From contig JAEOTF010000469.1 of the NCBI GenBank assembly GCA_016840025.1, forward strand, positions 1 through 12,691: DNA of 12,691 nucleotides, read 5' to 3'. Shown piece after piece: positions 1 through 6,831 of the stretch. The stretch comes from Candidatus Hodarchaeota archaeon. GTDB lineage: Archaea > Asgardarchaeota > Heimdallarchaeia > Hodarchaeales > YT1-039. Both the position numbers and the translations under genes were made by a program. The notes beneath the pieces were generated by a model. The model was not told the origin of the DNA and searched no databases. It was given only the letters and a program-made list of their open reading frames with translations. Positions within the stretch are counted from its first letter, which is position 1, and each line of letters opens with the position of its first letter.

Positions 1-1
1 A

Positions 2-343
2 ATTCCAATTTGGGTTGCAGGGTCATGGCCAATCAAAGCACCTTTTCGACGGGCAGCAAGATGGGATGGTATTATCCCGCTAAATGCAGAAAAGGAAGAA
101 TTTTTAGCACCTGATGATTTTAAGAACATTCTTGAATACATAAAAAAGGTTAATCCTAACTTACGAGCATTTGATGTAGTTTGCTGCGGTATGACTATGG
201 AAGAAGATTCTGAAAAAGATTTAGAAATGATACAATCCTATATTAATGGAGGAGGAAACTGGTGGCTTGAGTACTTAGATGAGTGGCGGGGATCGCTAAA
301 AGAAATTCGAGAAATAATTCGAAATGGCCCAAAAAAAGGATAA
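2..343 (+). CDS. Luciferase-like (LLM) flavin/F420-dependent oxidoreductase, C-terminal fragment
   Basis: This is the last 113 codons of a gene that begins outside the window; the stop is TAA at 341-343. The fragment opens with VAGSWPIKAPFRRAARWDG and reaches a WWLEYLDEWRG segment near its end, followed by EIIRNGPKKG. This pattern (W-x-A-G-S-W-P, then K-x-P-F-R-R-A-A-R-W-D-G, then WWLE and a final GP) is typical of the C-terminal half of bacterial luciferase-like monooxygenases. These are TIM-barrel enzymes that use FMN or, in many archaea, coenzyme F420. The substrate cannot be told from this fragment. The gene converges on the PriS gene and no partner is visible. The end looks normal, not truncated. 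Family assignment is fairly secure; cofactor and reaction are inference. Confidence 0.85.
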   Translation: MPIWVAGSWPIKAPFRRAARWDGIIPLNAEKEEFLAPDDFKNILEYIKKVNPNLRAFDVVCCGMTMEEDSEKDLEMIQSYINGGGNWWLEYLDEWRGSLKEIREIIRNGPKKG

Positions 344-563
344 TATAGATAATTTAATGAGTATCCAAAGATAGAAAAGTGACAGTCGAACAGTCTCCGC
401 AAAACATATTGAAACGTTCACAAACGTAGTGAAACGTGTCGATTTCCTTCTACTCAGGTAATTCCAGAAATCTTCTTTGCAGGATTACGCGTTCTATCTC
501 CACTAGATACAATTGGAGAGATGTCATTCCCGTTTATGGATGGACTTTTCTATTTTGAACAAT
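344..563. other. Convergent intergenic region between the LLM gene and priS
   Basis: No supported gene lies in these 220 bases. The region separates two convergent 3' ends and carries the 10-base-spaced AAACGT repeats listed separately. A plus-strand frame stays open from 413 to 610 without an early ATG; I do not consider it a gene. No clear T-run terminator is visible for either neighbour. Confidence 0.5.
411..437. repeat. Three AAACGT repeats at exact 10-base spacing
   Basis: AAACGT occurs at 412-417, 422-427 and 432-437, so the three copies lie on the same face of the helix. The flanking bases also form an inverted repeat, TTCAC (417-421) and GTGAA (429-433). Helically phased short repeats are typical of cooperative protein binding sites, but this site lies between convergent 3' ends, where a promoter operator is not expected. 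Function unknown; it may be chance. Confidence 0.4.
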
Positions 564-1616
564 TTACAGTTTATTTTGGAAACTCACAGCAGAATATAGA
601 TTCCTACTAGTAAACGGGTTAAATTCAGCAAAGTTATTATCGGGAATAATTTGACATAAGCGACCTGTTCCATAGTGAACTGACCCAGGCATTCGAATAA
701 TTCGATGAAGGTCAGTGGTAACGGTTGCATCGAAACGAGGATAATTAAACCAAATAATATTGCGAAGGATTTCATCAAAGTTTTTACGACGCCCCCTTTT
801 GTGTGTGAGGAGACGGGCGAGGCGTAAAACAGATTTTTCTTGAGAAGAAGTATTATATGCCTCTTGAAGAATCTGTTCTCGGTTTTCGTAAATATGTTTA
901 GCACCTGCAGGTGAGAAACCATATTCTTGCAGCTCTTTTCGAGTAATAAACTTCCGGTGGAGAACAGAACTCAATACAATTTCTATCCATGTATCTCGGA
1001 ATGTTTTAGATATTTTTCCTCGAATTTCAGTAGAAGAACGCCAAAGAATTTGTTTGCCTTTGATGAGAGATATATAATCAATAATTGCTTTTCTTTGATT
1101 CGCTGTCAACTGTGTAGCTAGGGGATCCCGAATCCAAAGATGGATGCCTCGACCACCGGAAAAAACTAACTGTATTTCTTTGAAACCAAAAGCTTTGTCG
1201 AGAAGACGAAGAAGAATCTCAGCAACGCAGCGAAGAAGATCCCAACATAGCTCACAAATGTTTTTTGTCCCTTTACAATCACATCGACGGACTTCATCAT
1301 AGTCGGTGAGATCTATATCGAATATCAATTCCCTAGAGACCCAATAAATGTTTTGTATCGTGTTTTCAGCAGTAGGTGGTGTTTCGTATATAGATCCAGC
1401 ATAAACCCCTAGAGGTGACATTTGCTGTATGAAATGGAGAAGTTGAGATGGAGATTCAAATGACCGATTACGTATAAAACCACCTGACATCTGAAAACCA
1501 AATTCTCGATTCTTAAAATCGGTCATACCTGCAACAGAAAAAAATTCTTGGAGAGAAAAATCTCCCTGATAGTAAGCTCGTATAGCAGTCAACTTTTCAT
1601 CATCAGTAAGTGGCAT
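564..1616 (-). CDS. priS: DNA primase small (catalytic) subunit PriS
   Basis: Archaeo-eukaryotic primase catalytic subunit, which makes RNA/DNA primers for replication together with the large subunit PriL (not in this window). The 350-residue product shows the family motifs in order: catalytic FDID (D100 and D102), a zinc-binding set CDC...CxxC (C112, C114, C121, C124), SGGRGIH (153-159) for nucleotide binding, the third acidic residue in RFDATVT (D296), and RMPGSVH (308-314). The ATG at 1616 is the only reasonable start, because an in-frame TGA lies three codons upstream. No Shine-Dalgarno is evident. It starts 20 bases after the mtaD stop on the same strand, so co-transcription is likely. 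The C-terminus looks short: only about 36 residues follow the RMPGS motif, whereas many archaeal PriS proteins continue for 70 or more. I could not find the missing part in any frame downstream. Confidence 0.93.
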   Translation of the reverse strand: MPLTDDEKLTAIRAYYQGDFSLQEFFSVAGMTDFKNREFGFQMSGGFIRNRSFESPSQLLHFIQQMSPLGVYAGSIYETPPTAENTIQNIYWVSRELIFDIDLTDYDEVRRCDCKGTKNICELCWDLLRCVAEILLRLLDKAFGFKEIQLVFSGGRGIHLWIRDPLATQLTANQRKAIIDYISLIKGKQILWRSSTEIRGKISKTFRDTWIEIVLSSVLHRKFITRKELQEYGFSPAGAKHIYENREQILQEAYNTSSQEKSVLRLARLLTHKRGRRKNFDEILRNIIWFNYPRFDATVTTDLHRIIRMPGSVHYGTGRLCQIIPDNNFAEFNPFTSRNLYSAVSFQNKL

Positions 1617-1636
1617 AAATATTCATGACCATTCTG

Positions 1637-3013
1637 TTATGAGGAGATTAATCCTTCTTTAACCTTCTCTACTTCTTCAAATAACTTGTAAATGTCTATA
1701 TGCTCAAATTCTCCATTATTTAAAATGATTTGACCATTACAAATGACTGTTTCCACATCTGTGCTTTTAATACAATATGCTAAATGGCTAATCTCATCAT
1801 AAAGTGGGATTAAATGAGGTTTTTTCAAATTAATTATTGTTAGATCCGCATTTTTTCCCATTTCTAAACTACCCAGCTCTTGCTGGCAATTTAGTGCTCT
1901 TGCTGATCCCAACGTTGCCATTTCAACTGCTTCATAAGCAGTAACTAAAGTGGGGTTTTTTTTCTCTCCTTTTTGGATGATCGCTGCCAATCGTATTGCA
2001 TCAAACATATCTAACGTATTATTTGAGGCCGCACCATCGGTTCCTAATCCTAAAGCAAGATTTTTCGCTAGTACGTCAGGAATAGGGGCAATTCCAGATC
2101 CTAGCTTCAGGTTAGAAGCAGGGCAATGGCATAGTTTTACACCCCGTTGAGCCATGATTTGAAGGTCATTTTGGTTAAGAGCAACCCCATGAACAACAAG
2201 AACATCACTTTCTTTGCCATTAGCTGGTTTAAGAAATCCTAAATCATCCAGATAATGAAGAAGACCTTTTTCAAGAGATACAGGTTTTGGGACTTTTCCT
2301 TCTTTTTCCCATTGCTTTAATGCTTCTGCAGTTTTTTCTACTTCATCAAATGTCTCAGCACAATGGAAATGGATTAAAAGTTGTGCATCCTGGTCTAGTT
2401 TTTCATTAACTTCATCTGTTATTATACGAAACTCGGATAAAAATTCTGGATCTACAGTATAAGGAGCATGAGGATTTACAGTCACGCGAATTCGATCATC
2501 TTCTTTTCTGTGGAGTTTATTGACTAAGGATTCAAGTTCCTGCTTATCATTGCCTTTCGTCCATGAAAAAGCAACTTGTCCAACAAAAGCACGAATACCC
2601 ACTTCAGTAATCGCTTTTGCCTCATCTTCGGCATGAAAATACATAGAATTTAATAAAGTACAGCCTGATAGAACAGATTCGACTGCAGCAAGCTTAGAAC
2701 CTATATAAATATGTTCAGGAGTAAGTTTGCCTTCTAAAGGCCAGATTTTTTCAGTCAACCACGTCTGCACATCCATATCATCGGCATAACCACGGAGTAA
2801 GGTCATAGAAGCATGAGTATGAGCATTAAGTAAACTAGGAATTACGAGCTTCCCTTCACCTTTAATGATCTCTGTGCCTTGGGGGATCTCAATTTCTTCG
2901 TTTTTCCCCATATTTACAATTTTAGAACCTTCAATGAGGACTGTACCGTTTTTAATAATTCTATTTGGTTTATCCATCGGAATTAATGTAGCATTTCGGA
3001 TGGCTAATGTCAA
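1637..3013 (-). CDS. mtaD: 5-methylthioadenosine/S-adenosylhomocysteine deaminase (amidohydrolase)
   Basis: Amidohydrolase-superfamily metalloenzyme of the MtaD/SsnA/TrzN group, 458 residues, the usual length. It probably deaminates S-adenosylhomocysteine and/or methylthioadenosine to the inosyl compounds, in SAM by-product salvage. Metal and catalytic residues are visible: HTH (H65, H67), HFHCAE (H217 as metal ligand, E220 as catalytic acid/base), VVHG (H275) and GTDGAAS (D326). The segment LLRGYADDMDVQTWL (73-87) is typical of the MtaD branch. The start is TTG at 3011-3013, supported by GAGAGG seven bases upstream; no in-frame ATG fits better. It precedes priS by 20 bases. Substrate specificity within this superfamily is hard to fix by sequence; guanine deaminase or cytosine-deaminase-like activities are less likely alternatives. 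Confidence 0.88.
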   Translation of the reverse strand: MTLAIRNATLIPMDKPNRIIKNGTVLIEGSKIVNMGKNEEIEIPQGTEIIKGEGKLVIPSLLNAHTHASMTLLRGYADDMDVQTWLTEKIWPLEGKLTPEHIYIGSKLAAVESVLSGCTLLNSMYFHAEDEAKAITEVGIRAFVGQVAFSWTKGNDKQELESLVNKLHRKEDDRIRVTVNPHAPYTVDPEFLSEFRIITDEVNEKLDQDAQLLIHFHCAETFDEVEKTAEALKQWEKEGKVPKPVSLEKGLLHYLDDLGFLKPANGKESDVLVVHGVALNQNDLQIMAQRGVKLCHCPASNLKLGSGIAPIPDVLAKNLALGLGTDGAASNNTLDMFDAIRLAAIIQKGEKKNPTLVTAYEAVEMATLGSARALNCQQELGSLEMGKNADLTIINLKKPHLIPLYDEISHLAYCIKSTDVETVICNGQIILNNGEFEHIDIYKLFEEVEKVKEGLISS

Positions 3014-3020
3014 AGTGTTT

Positions 3021-3026
3021 CCTCTC
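3021..3026 (-). promoter_or_regulatory. Ribosome binding site deciding the TTG start of mtaD
   Basis: GAGAGG on the minus strand, seven bases before TTG at 3013. It supports the unusual TTG start, since no ATG or GTG lies at a suitable distance in frame. Confidence 0.6.
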
Positions 3027-3050
3027 GCTCGTTTAAAATTCTTTCATACT

Positions 3051-3058
3051 TAATATAA
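3051..3058 (-). promoter_or_regulatory. Possible TATA box for mtaD-priS
   Basis: The minus strand reads TTATATTA, 38 bases before the mtaD start codon. Initiation about 25 bases downstream would give a short leader just ahead of the GAGAGG site. It lies in the 56-base gap between the extended frame of the Cys-rich gene and mtaD. The assignment rests on sequence similarity alone. Confidence 0.35.
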
Positions 3059-3069
3059 TGAAAGTTTTT

Positions 3070-3498
3070 CTATGATTGAGAATCTTCGGTGACGGCTCGT
3101 TTTTTTTCAATCTCAGCATAGATTGTTCTATAAAGACAAAGTGAACAGATATCGGATGAAGTTTGGGGTTGGGATTTAGGTAGCCATACTAAAACTGTAT
3201 CAAGAGCAGATTGAAACTGTTTCGCTGTTATATGCTCTTTATAGAGGACTAATGGTTGATTAGTTGTAGCACAATAAAGTTAGCCATCTTGTTCAACATA
3301 AAGGCAATTCATGCACACAGGAGTCTCTGGTGAAGCTTCAGTCGCCTTAGTACAACACATAAGGTCAAAAAAGAGAACATCTTTTATAGAATCTAAATTA
3401 AGGCACAAATAACCTCCATCTTCTTTTGAAAAACATGGGCATGGAGCGAGATATTCTTTATCTTTTGGACAGTCGTCTGGGAGTGGTAGAAGTGGCAT
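3070..3498 (-). pseudogene. Cys-rich, probably metal-binding protein interrupted by an in-frame TAA
   Basis: The formal product runs from ATG at 3498 to TAA at 3280-3282 (72 residues). The same frame stays open for another 69 codons, to TAG at 3070-3072, and that part reads like protein: LYCATTNQPLVLYKEHIT, then WLP and ICSLCLYRTIYAEIEKKR. Read through, the product is 142 positions long with cysteines at 10, 20, 22, 32, 48, 49, 62, 65, 76, 118 and 121. These include two CxxC pairs (62/65 and 118/121) of the zinc-ribbon or iron-sulfur kind. AAA, CAA or GAA to TAA would be a one-base change. I do not recognise the family. It starts 10 bases after the gamma-carbonic-anhydrase stop with no Shine-Dalgarno, suggesting translational coupling within the operon. 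Whether the stop is a sequencing error, a true nonsense mutation or read through is open. Confidence 0.6.
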
Positions 3499-3508
3499 TT
3501 AAAGCGCC

Positions 3509-4039
3509 TTAGTCGGATTTAACTTCCTTTAGTGATTCTTTATATCTTTTTCCTAACTCCGAATAAAGTGTTTTGTAATTTGTATGCAGATCGACAAGTT
3601 TATCATCGACATCCCTAATTATTTTAGCAGGAATTCCAACACAAACCTTTCGACTGGGAATGACTTGATTATTACGCACTACACACCCCTCTCCTACAAT
3701 TGCCCATTCTCCTATATCAGCATAATCAGAAACTATAGCTCCCATACCAATAGTGGCATTATCATGAATAGTTGGAGTATGGATAATGGCTCCATGTCCT
3801 ATAGTGACATATTTTCCTATGCTTGTTTTTTTACCAGGACGCGCATGAATCACAGAGTTCTCTTGGATAGAAGAACCTTCACCAATTTCTATCTCTCCAT
3901 AATCTCCCCGTACACGAGCACCTGGGCCAACATAGCATTTTGAACCAATGGTTACCGAGCCAATGACATCAGCACTAGGACTAATGTATGCTGAGGGATC
4001 AATTTTTGGTTTTATTCCTTCAAATTCATATACAGGCAT
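3509..4039 (-). CDS. Gamma-class carbonic-anhydrase-like hexapeptide protein
   Basis: A 176-residue left-handed beta-helix protein of the gamma-carbonic-anhydrase/PaaY/YrdA family, which forms trimers with metal at the subunit interfaces. Hexapeptide repeats fill residues 13-140, followed by a C-terminal helix (145-172). The gamma-CA signature residues are present: R44 and D46 in RGD, Q59, and the metal ligands H65, H82 and H87 in IHARPG and IGHGAIIH. The acidic proton-shuttle loop of methanogen Cam is absent, so it is closer to the CamH/YrdA type. It may hydrate CO2 or act on CoA-type or other small substrates; activity cannot be predicted. GGAG (4048-4051) lies eight bases before the ATG, inside the end of the upstream longin/roadblock-like gene, whose TAA is only three bases away, so the two genes are tightly coupled. 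Confidence 0.88.
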   Translation of the reverse strand: MPVYEFEGIKPKIDPSAYISPSADVIGSVTIGSKCYVGPGARVRGDYGEIEIGEGSSIQENSVIHARPGKKTSIGKYVTIGHGAIIHTPTIHDNATIGMGAIVSDYADIGEWAIVGEGCVVRNNQVIPSRKVCVGIPAKIIRDVDDKLVDLHTNYKTLYSELGKRYKESLKEVKSD

Positions 4040-4042
4040 TAT

Positions 4043-4804
4043 TTATTCTCCTAATAGCTTATTAATACGATTAGAAATCGTTTTTAGTGAAAGAGCGAGA
4101 CTATCTACTTCAAAATCAGGAGGAGCCGCGCCAACAAGCATTAAACCTTTTCCAGAATCCATGAATATTACTGTATGATCTTCTGACCCGAGAATCATAG
4201 ATTTTAACCCATGAATCTGCCCAACATAAGTCGCGTCTAAAAATCTAATTGCCCCTTCCAAGAGTTTTTTATCCTGAAATCTATTGACAATAACATTTCC
4301 CGTCATAGATAGGACAGCTAAACTCGTCATACCCGAATCCAGCATAGTGTCATCAATTGCTTCGCGCACTGCCGCCTTTATACTTGGATCAATTCCTCTG
4401 GTTTCACCTAACATTATCTCATCCACAATTTTAGCGAAATCACGGAAGGATGTTTGGTTAGATGCCAGAATATTGATGTCTTCGCGGTTAAATTCTTCAA
4501 AAAAAAGGCTTTTAATCGTTCTCAGTTTGAATTCGAGGTCTAATGGACTCACAAAACGAGACACAAGAGTAGCGAAAACAACAGGGTCTTCTTCGATAAA
4601 AACAAGTCGTAAGTCTGCCATATCTACTTGTTTAAGGTCAGAGAGTTGGGCTTCACGTGCGAAGGAAATCATGGCTGTAAGAAAGGCACTAACCAGACCA
4701 GGTTCCATTGATAGGCTTTCTTGATAATTCCGAAAAAGAACGGGCAACCCACTACTCCGTACAAAAGCAAGAAATGAGTAGATGTCTTCAAGTGGCGAAG
4801 ACAT
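4043..4804 (-). CDS. Longin/roadblock-like two-domain protein, likely small-GTPase partner
   Basis: A 253-residue soluble protein with no signal peptide or membrane segment. Residues 6-105 (IYSFLAFVRSSGLPVLFRNY, then a helix around 36-52, a DLRLVFI strand and a long helix around 88-106) fit a longin-type alpha/beta fold. Residues 158-250 (strand SLAVLSMTGNVIV, helix, strand HTVIFMDSGKGLMLVGA, terminal helix) fit a second profilin-like unit of the roadblock/LC7 or longin kind. A helical linker joins them. Roadblock and longin domains bind or regulate small GTPases (MglB with MglA, Ragulator with Rag, Mon1-Ccz1 with Rab7). This gene follows the Rab-like GTPase gene by 28 bases, supporting a GTPase-regulator role. 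GGAGAT (4811-4816) lies six bases before the ATG. Domain assignment is by pattern only; a fold search is needed to name each domain. Confidence 0.7.
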   Translation of the reverse strand: MSSPLEDIYSFLAFVRSSGLPVLFRNYQESLSMEPGLVSAFLTAMISFAREAQLSDLKQVDMADLRLVFIEEDPVVFATLVSRFVSPLDLEFKLRTIKSLFFEEFNREDINILASNQTSFRDFAKIVDEIMLGETRGIDPSIKAAVREAIDDTMLDSGMTSLAVLSMTGNVIVNRFQDKKLLEGAIRFLDATYVGQIHGLKSMILGSEDHTVIFMDSGKGLMLVGAAPPDFEVDSLALSLKTISNRINKLLGE

Positions 4805-4832
4805 AGTTTGATCTCCTTTTTAATTAAATCAC

Positions 4833-5354
4833 CTATTTTAAAACTATTTGATGAGCCATCTCTTCAAAAGCCTCACTGACACCTTTACCCAATTTAGCTG
4901 ATGTATCAAAAATAGCTTTAACTAACTTTAATTCGTCAGCAAGAGCCTGTACTTCTTTCTTTGTTACTTTTCGCCGTAAATCTGCTTTATTCCCGATTAA
5001 AATGACTGGAACATTGGGTGAAAACTGTTGTAAATCATTATACCAATCTTTTAATGCGGAGAGAGTTTTTTTTCGAGTCCGATCAAAAACAAGAAAAGCG
5101 CCATTCACACCGGTAAAGACTAACTTACGATATGACGCGTATTTAGCTTGACCCGCAAGATCCCAAATCGCAAGTTTGACGATTTTTTCAGGATCCTTTG
5201 TTTGAACTGTTTTTGAAAGGAATTCAGCACCTAGCGTTACAGTATACGCTTCATCGAATTTGCCTTCCACATAACGCCGGATTAGTGAAGTTTTTCCAAC
5301 AGCTCCATCACCGAGAACAATGGTTTTAGCTGCTAAATCATATTTCTTCGACAC
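4833..5354 (-). CDS. Ras/Rab-like small GTPase
   Basis: A complete 173-residue Ras-superfamily GTPase: P-loop GDGAVGKTS (15-23), switch I threonine T40 in the Rab-like YTVTLGAEF, G3 WDLAGQ (64-69) with the catalytic glutamine Q69, G4 NKAD (122-125) and G5 TSAK (151-154). It should bind and hydrolyse GTP. The WDLAGQ and switch I patterns resemble Rab rather than Arf or MglA. The C-terminus ends at IVLK with no cysteine, so prenyl anchoring of the eukaryotic Rab kind is not possible; it would be cytosolic or recruited by a partner. The start is GTG at 5352-5354, with GGAG (5363-5366) eight bases upstream; the overlapping ATG is out of frame. It is the first gene of the minus-strand train and is followed by the longin/roadblock-like gene. 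Confidence 0.95.
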   Translation of the reverse strand: MSKKYDLAAKTIVLGDGAVGKTSLIRRYVEGKFDEAYTVTLGAEFLSKTVQTKDPEKIVKLAIWDLAGQAKYASYRKLVFTGVNGAFLVFDRTRKKTLSALKDWYNDLQQFSPNVPVILIGNKADLRRKVTKKEVQALADELKLVKAIFDTSAKLGKGVSEAFEEMAHQIVLK

Positions 5355-5362
5355 ATTCTCAG

Positions 5363-5366
5363 CTCC
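5363..5366 (-). promoter_or_regulatory. Ribosome binding site supporting the GTG start of the GTPase
   Basis: GGAG on the minus strand, eight bases before GTG at 5354. It distinguishes GTG from the out-of-frame ATG that overlaps it by one base. Confidence 0.6.
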
Positions 5367-5402
5367 AGCTTAAGAACTAACTAATTACACTCCAGATTGT
5401 CT

Positions 5403-5412
5403 CTATAAAATT
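5403..5412 (-). promoter_or_regulatory. Candidate TATA box of the GTPase operon
   Basis: The minus strand reads CAATTTTATAG, about 52 bases before the GTPase start codon. Initiation 25 bases downstream would leave a leader of about 25-30 bases containing the GGAG site. The 122-base gap has no other gene and the motif matches archaeal TATA boxes loosely. Confidence 0.4.
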
Positions 5413-5476
5413 GTTGTTTGTTAAATTATTCTTCAATGTGTTTTTTCCTCAAGTAGTTTCATCTTTTGAAATGTAT

Positions 5477-6328
5477 TCATTGAGAACTTTGTATTCTGTT
5501 ATGAAAATAACGGCGGATCCAAAGAAAACATAAAAATGAGGTTAAGCTAATTATTGCCTCGAATCCAAAGATGAATCCCGTATGTTCAGAGGATGATTGA
5601 AACCAACTTGATGAAATACTGGTTTTTTGAGTAGCTGACGTTGTTGTTGTTGACGTAGATGGGTTGAGAGGATCGGTTAGTAGTTCAACTTTTACATGGG
5701 TCTCTGTTCCGTCCAATTTTGCAAATTTTAACAACCCAGTAGTTACTTCCCAAAGGATTTCCCCTTTTAAACCTTGATAAATGAAAGTAAGGTTAACTAG
5801 ATTATCTTGTATAGTTGGAGGTAGAGGATTATCAGCTGTACCATTTATCCATGCTTCTCCTCCGTCATATTTGATTAGAGAGTGTAAGGCAAAAGGAATA
5901 AAATGCACACCTAACTTTAAGATAGTTACATCTACGATTTTTTCAGGTAAGATAAATGGGAAAGGATCTTTATTCTTATTCTCACTTACATTTCCTGCAA
6001 TTGTGGTCAGAAACCAAGGATCATGACGTTCATCACGTTGCTCAAGATGAAAGCGATAATTTGCTGGGGGAGTATCATTCAACTGGATCACAATTTTTTG
6101 ATCAGCTTGTGGTTTTATATCGCCAAGATCGAATAGAGCCTCTAAACTACTATCTCCCATTTCATATGCCAAAATTTGCCAAGTAAAGCTGTTAAGGGTC
6201 TGAATATCACTCCACCAGGTACAATCCCCATCTTCTACTGCTGCAGCGCTACTAACTCCACTTAAGATAAGAAGGATAGATATTAATGTGATTTTAAGAT
6301 GAAAGATTATTTGATTGTTCTTCATCAT
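5477..6328 (-). CDS. Secreted, membrane-anchored surface protein with Ser/Thr-rich stalk
   Basis: I do not recognise the family. Using the ATG at 6328 (the first of a MetMet pair; the second at 6325 is equally possible) the product has 283 residues. It starts with a signal peptide: KNNQIIFHLK, a hydrophobic stretch of about 18 residues and a likely cleavage near SAAA/VEDGD. An extracellular domain of about 190 residues follows, with four N-glycosylation sequons (NDT, NVS, NGT, NLT). Then come a Ser/Thr stalk (about 222-249, STSTTTTSATQKTS) and a C-terminal segment beginning GFIFGFEAII, about 20 residues across the membrane, ending IRRYFHNR. This is the usual plan of archaeal cell-surface proteins with a C-terminal anchor. 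The frame could be extended to a TTG at 6382, but that would precede the signal peptide and abut the divergent gene. No Shine-Dalgarno is seen. Confidence 0.72.
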   Translation of the reverse strand: MMKNNQIIFHLKITLISILLILSGVSSAAAVEDGDCTWWSDIQTLNSFTWQILAYEMGDSSLEALFDLGDIKPQADQKIVIQLNDTPPANYRFHLEQRDERHDPWFLTTIAGNVSENKNKDPFPFILPEKIVDVTILKLGVHFIPFALHSLIKYDGGEAWINGTADNPLPPTIQDNLVNLTFIYQGLKGEILWEVTTGLLKFAKLDGTETHVKVELLTDPLNPSTSTTTTSATQKTSISSSWFQSSSEHTGFIFGFEAIISLTSFLCFLWIRRYFHNRIQSSQ

Positions 6329-6382
6329 CGCATTTCGTATGAAATCACATGAGAAGAAAATCCTTTCGTTATGGTTTAACAA

Positions 6383-6760
6383 ATGAAACAGTTTTCCCTT
6401 GAAGAATTGAAATGCGAAAAAGGAATATATGCCCTATTCGCCTTCCTTCCGATGTCAAAGGCAATACTTGTTCCTCGATATGGAATTGTTCAATTTTCAT
6501 CTGGAACGTACATCTATGTTGGCTCTGGAAAAGGAAAAAGAGCTACTTCACTCGGTTGGCGTCTCCAAAGACATTTTTCGCAGAAAAAAAAGTCATTTTG
6601 GCATATAGATTATTACTTTAAGGTCATCCCGCCTTCCATTGGAGTTGTAGTTCTAACAACAGAGAAAACAGAATGTGAACTTCTTATGTATATTGAGTTA
6701 AAGACCAAGGCAAGTCATCCTATTCTTGGTTTTGGGTCAACTGATTGTTCAAATTGTTGA
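6383..6760 (+). CDS. DUF123 family protein (GIY-YIG-like), C-terminus cut by an in-frame TGA
   Basis: The 125-residue product matches the archaeal/bacterial DUF123 family, a GIY-YIG-related domain also found fused to endonuclease III. Visible motifs: GIY (14-16), GTYIYVGSG (41-49), R60 and RH (63-64), WHIDYY (73-78), TECEL (96-100) and GFGSTDC (116-122). Family members normally continue past the last cysteine with SHLFYF. Here TGA (6758-6760) follows C125, and the same frame then reads SHLLYLKNLIEVN, exactly that tail. The stop therefore falls at the variable residue just before a conserved motif. CGA, AGA or GGA to TGA needs one change. After read-through the frame stays open to 6868, overlapping the convergent GTPase gene. 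A nuclease or DNA-repair role is inferred from the superfamily. The gene diverges from the surface-protein gene with 54 bases between starts. Confidence 0.85.
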   Translation: MKQFSLEELKCEKGIYALFAFLPMSKAILVPRYGIVQFSSGTYIYVGSGKGKRATSLGWRLQRHFSQKKKSFWHIDYYFKVIPPSIGVVVLTTEKTECELLMYIELKTKASHPILGFGSTDCSNC

Positions 6761-6831
6761 TCACATCTCCTTTACCTGAAAAACCTGATTGAAGTAAATA
6801 CAAATACTATTAAGACAGTAATGGAGGAGTT

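Noticed and set aside
413..610. Plus-strand open frame with protein-like text (VIPEIFFAGLRVLSPL)
   Set aside because: It has no start codon or ribosome site in its first half, overlaps the 3' end of priS in antisense, and I recognise no family. It could be a remnant, but it is not supported as a gene.
6329..6382. N-terminal extension of the surface protein to a TTG start
   Set aside because: It would put 18 hydrophilic residues before the signal peptide and abut the divergent DUF123 start; the MetMet at 6323-6328 gives a normal signal peptide.
6758..6760. TGA of the DUF123 gene as selenocysteine
   Set aside because: The residue before SHL is variable in the family and not catalytic, and no SECIS-like hairpin could be recognised by eye. 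Kept only as an alternative in the finding.
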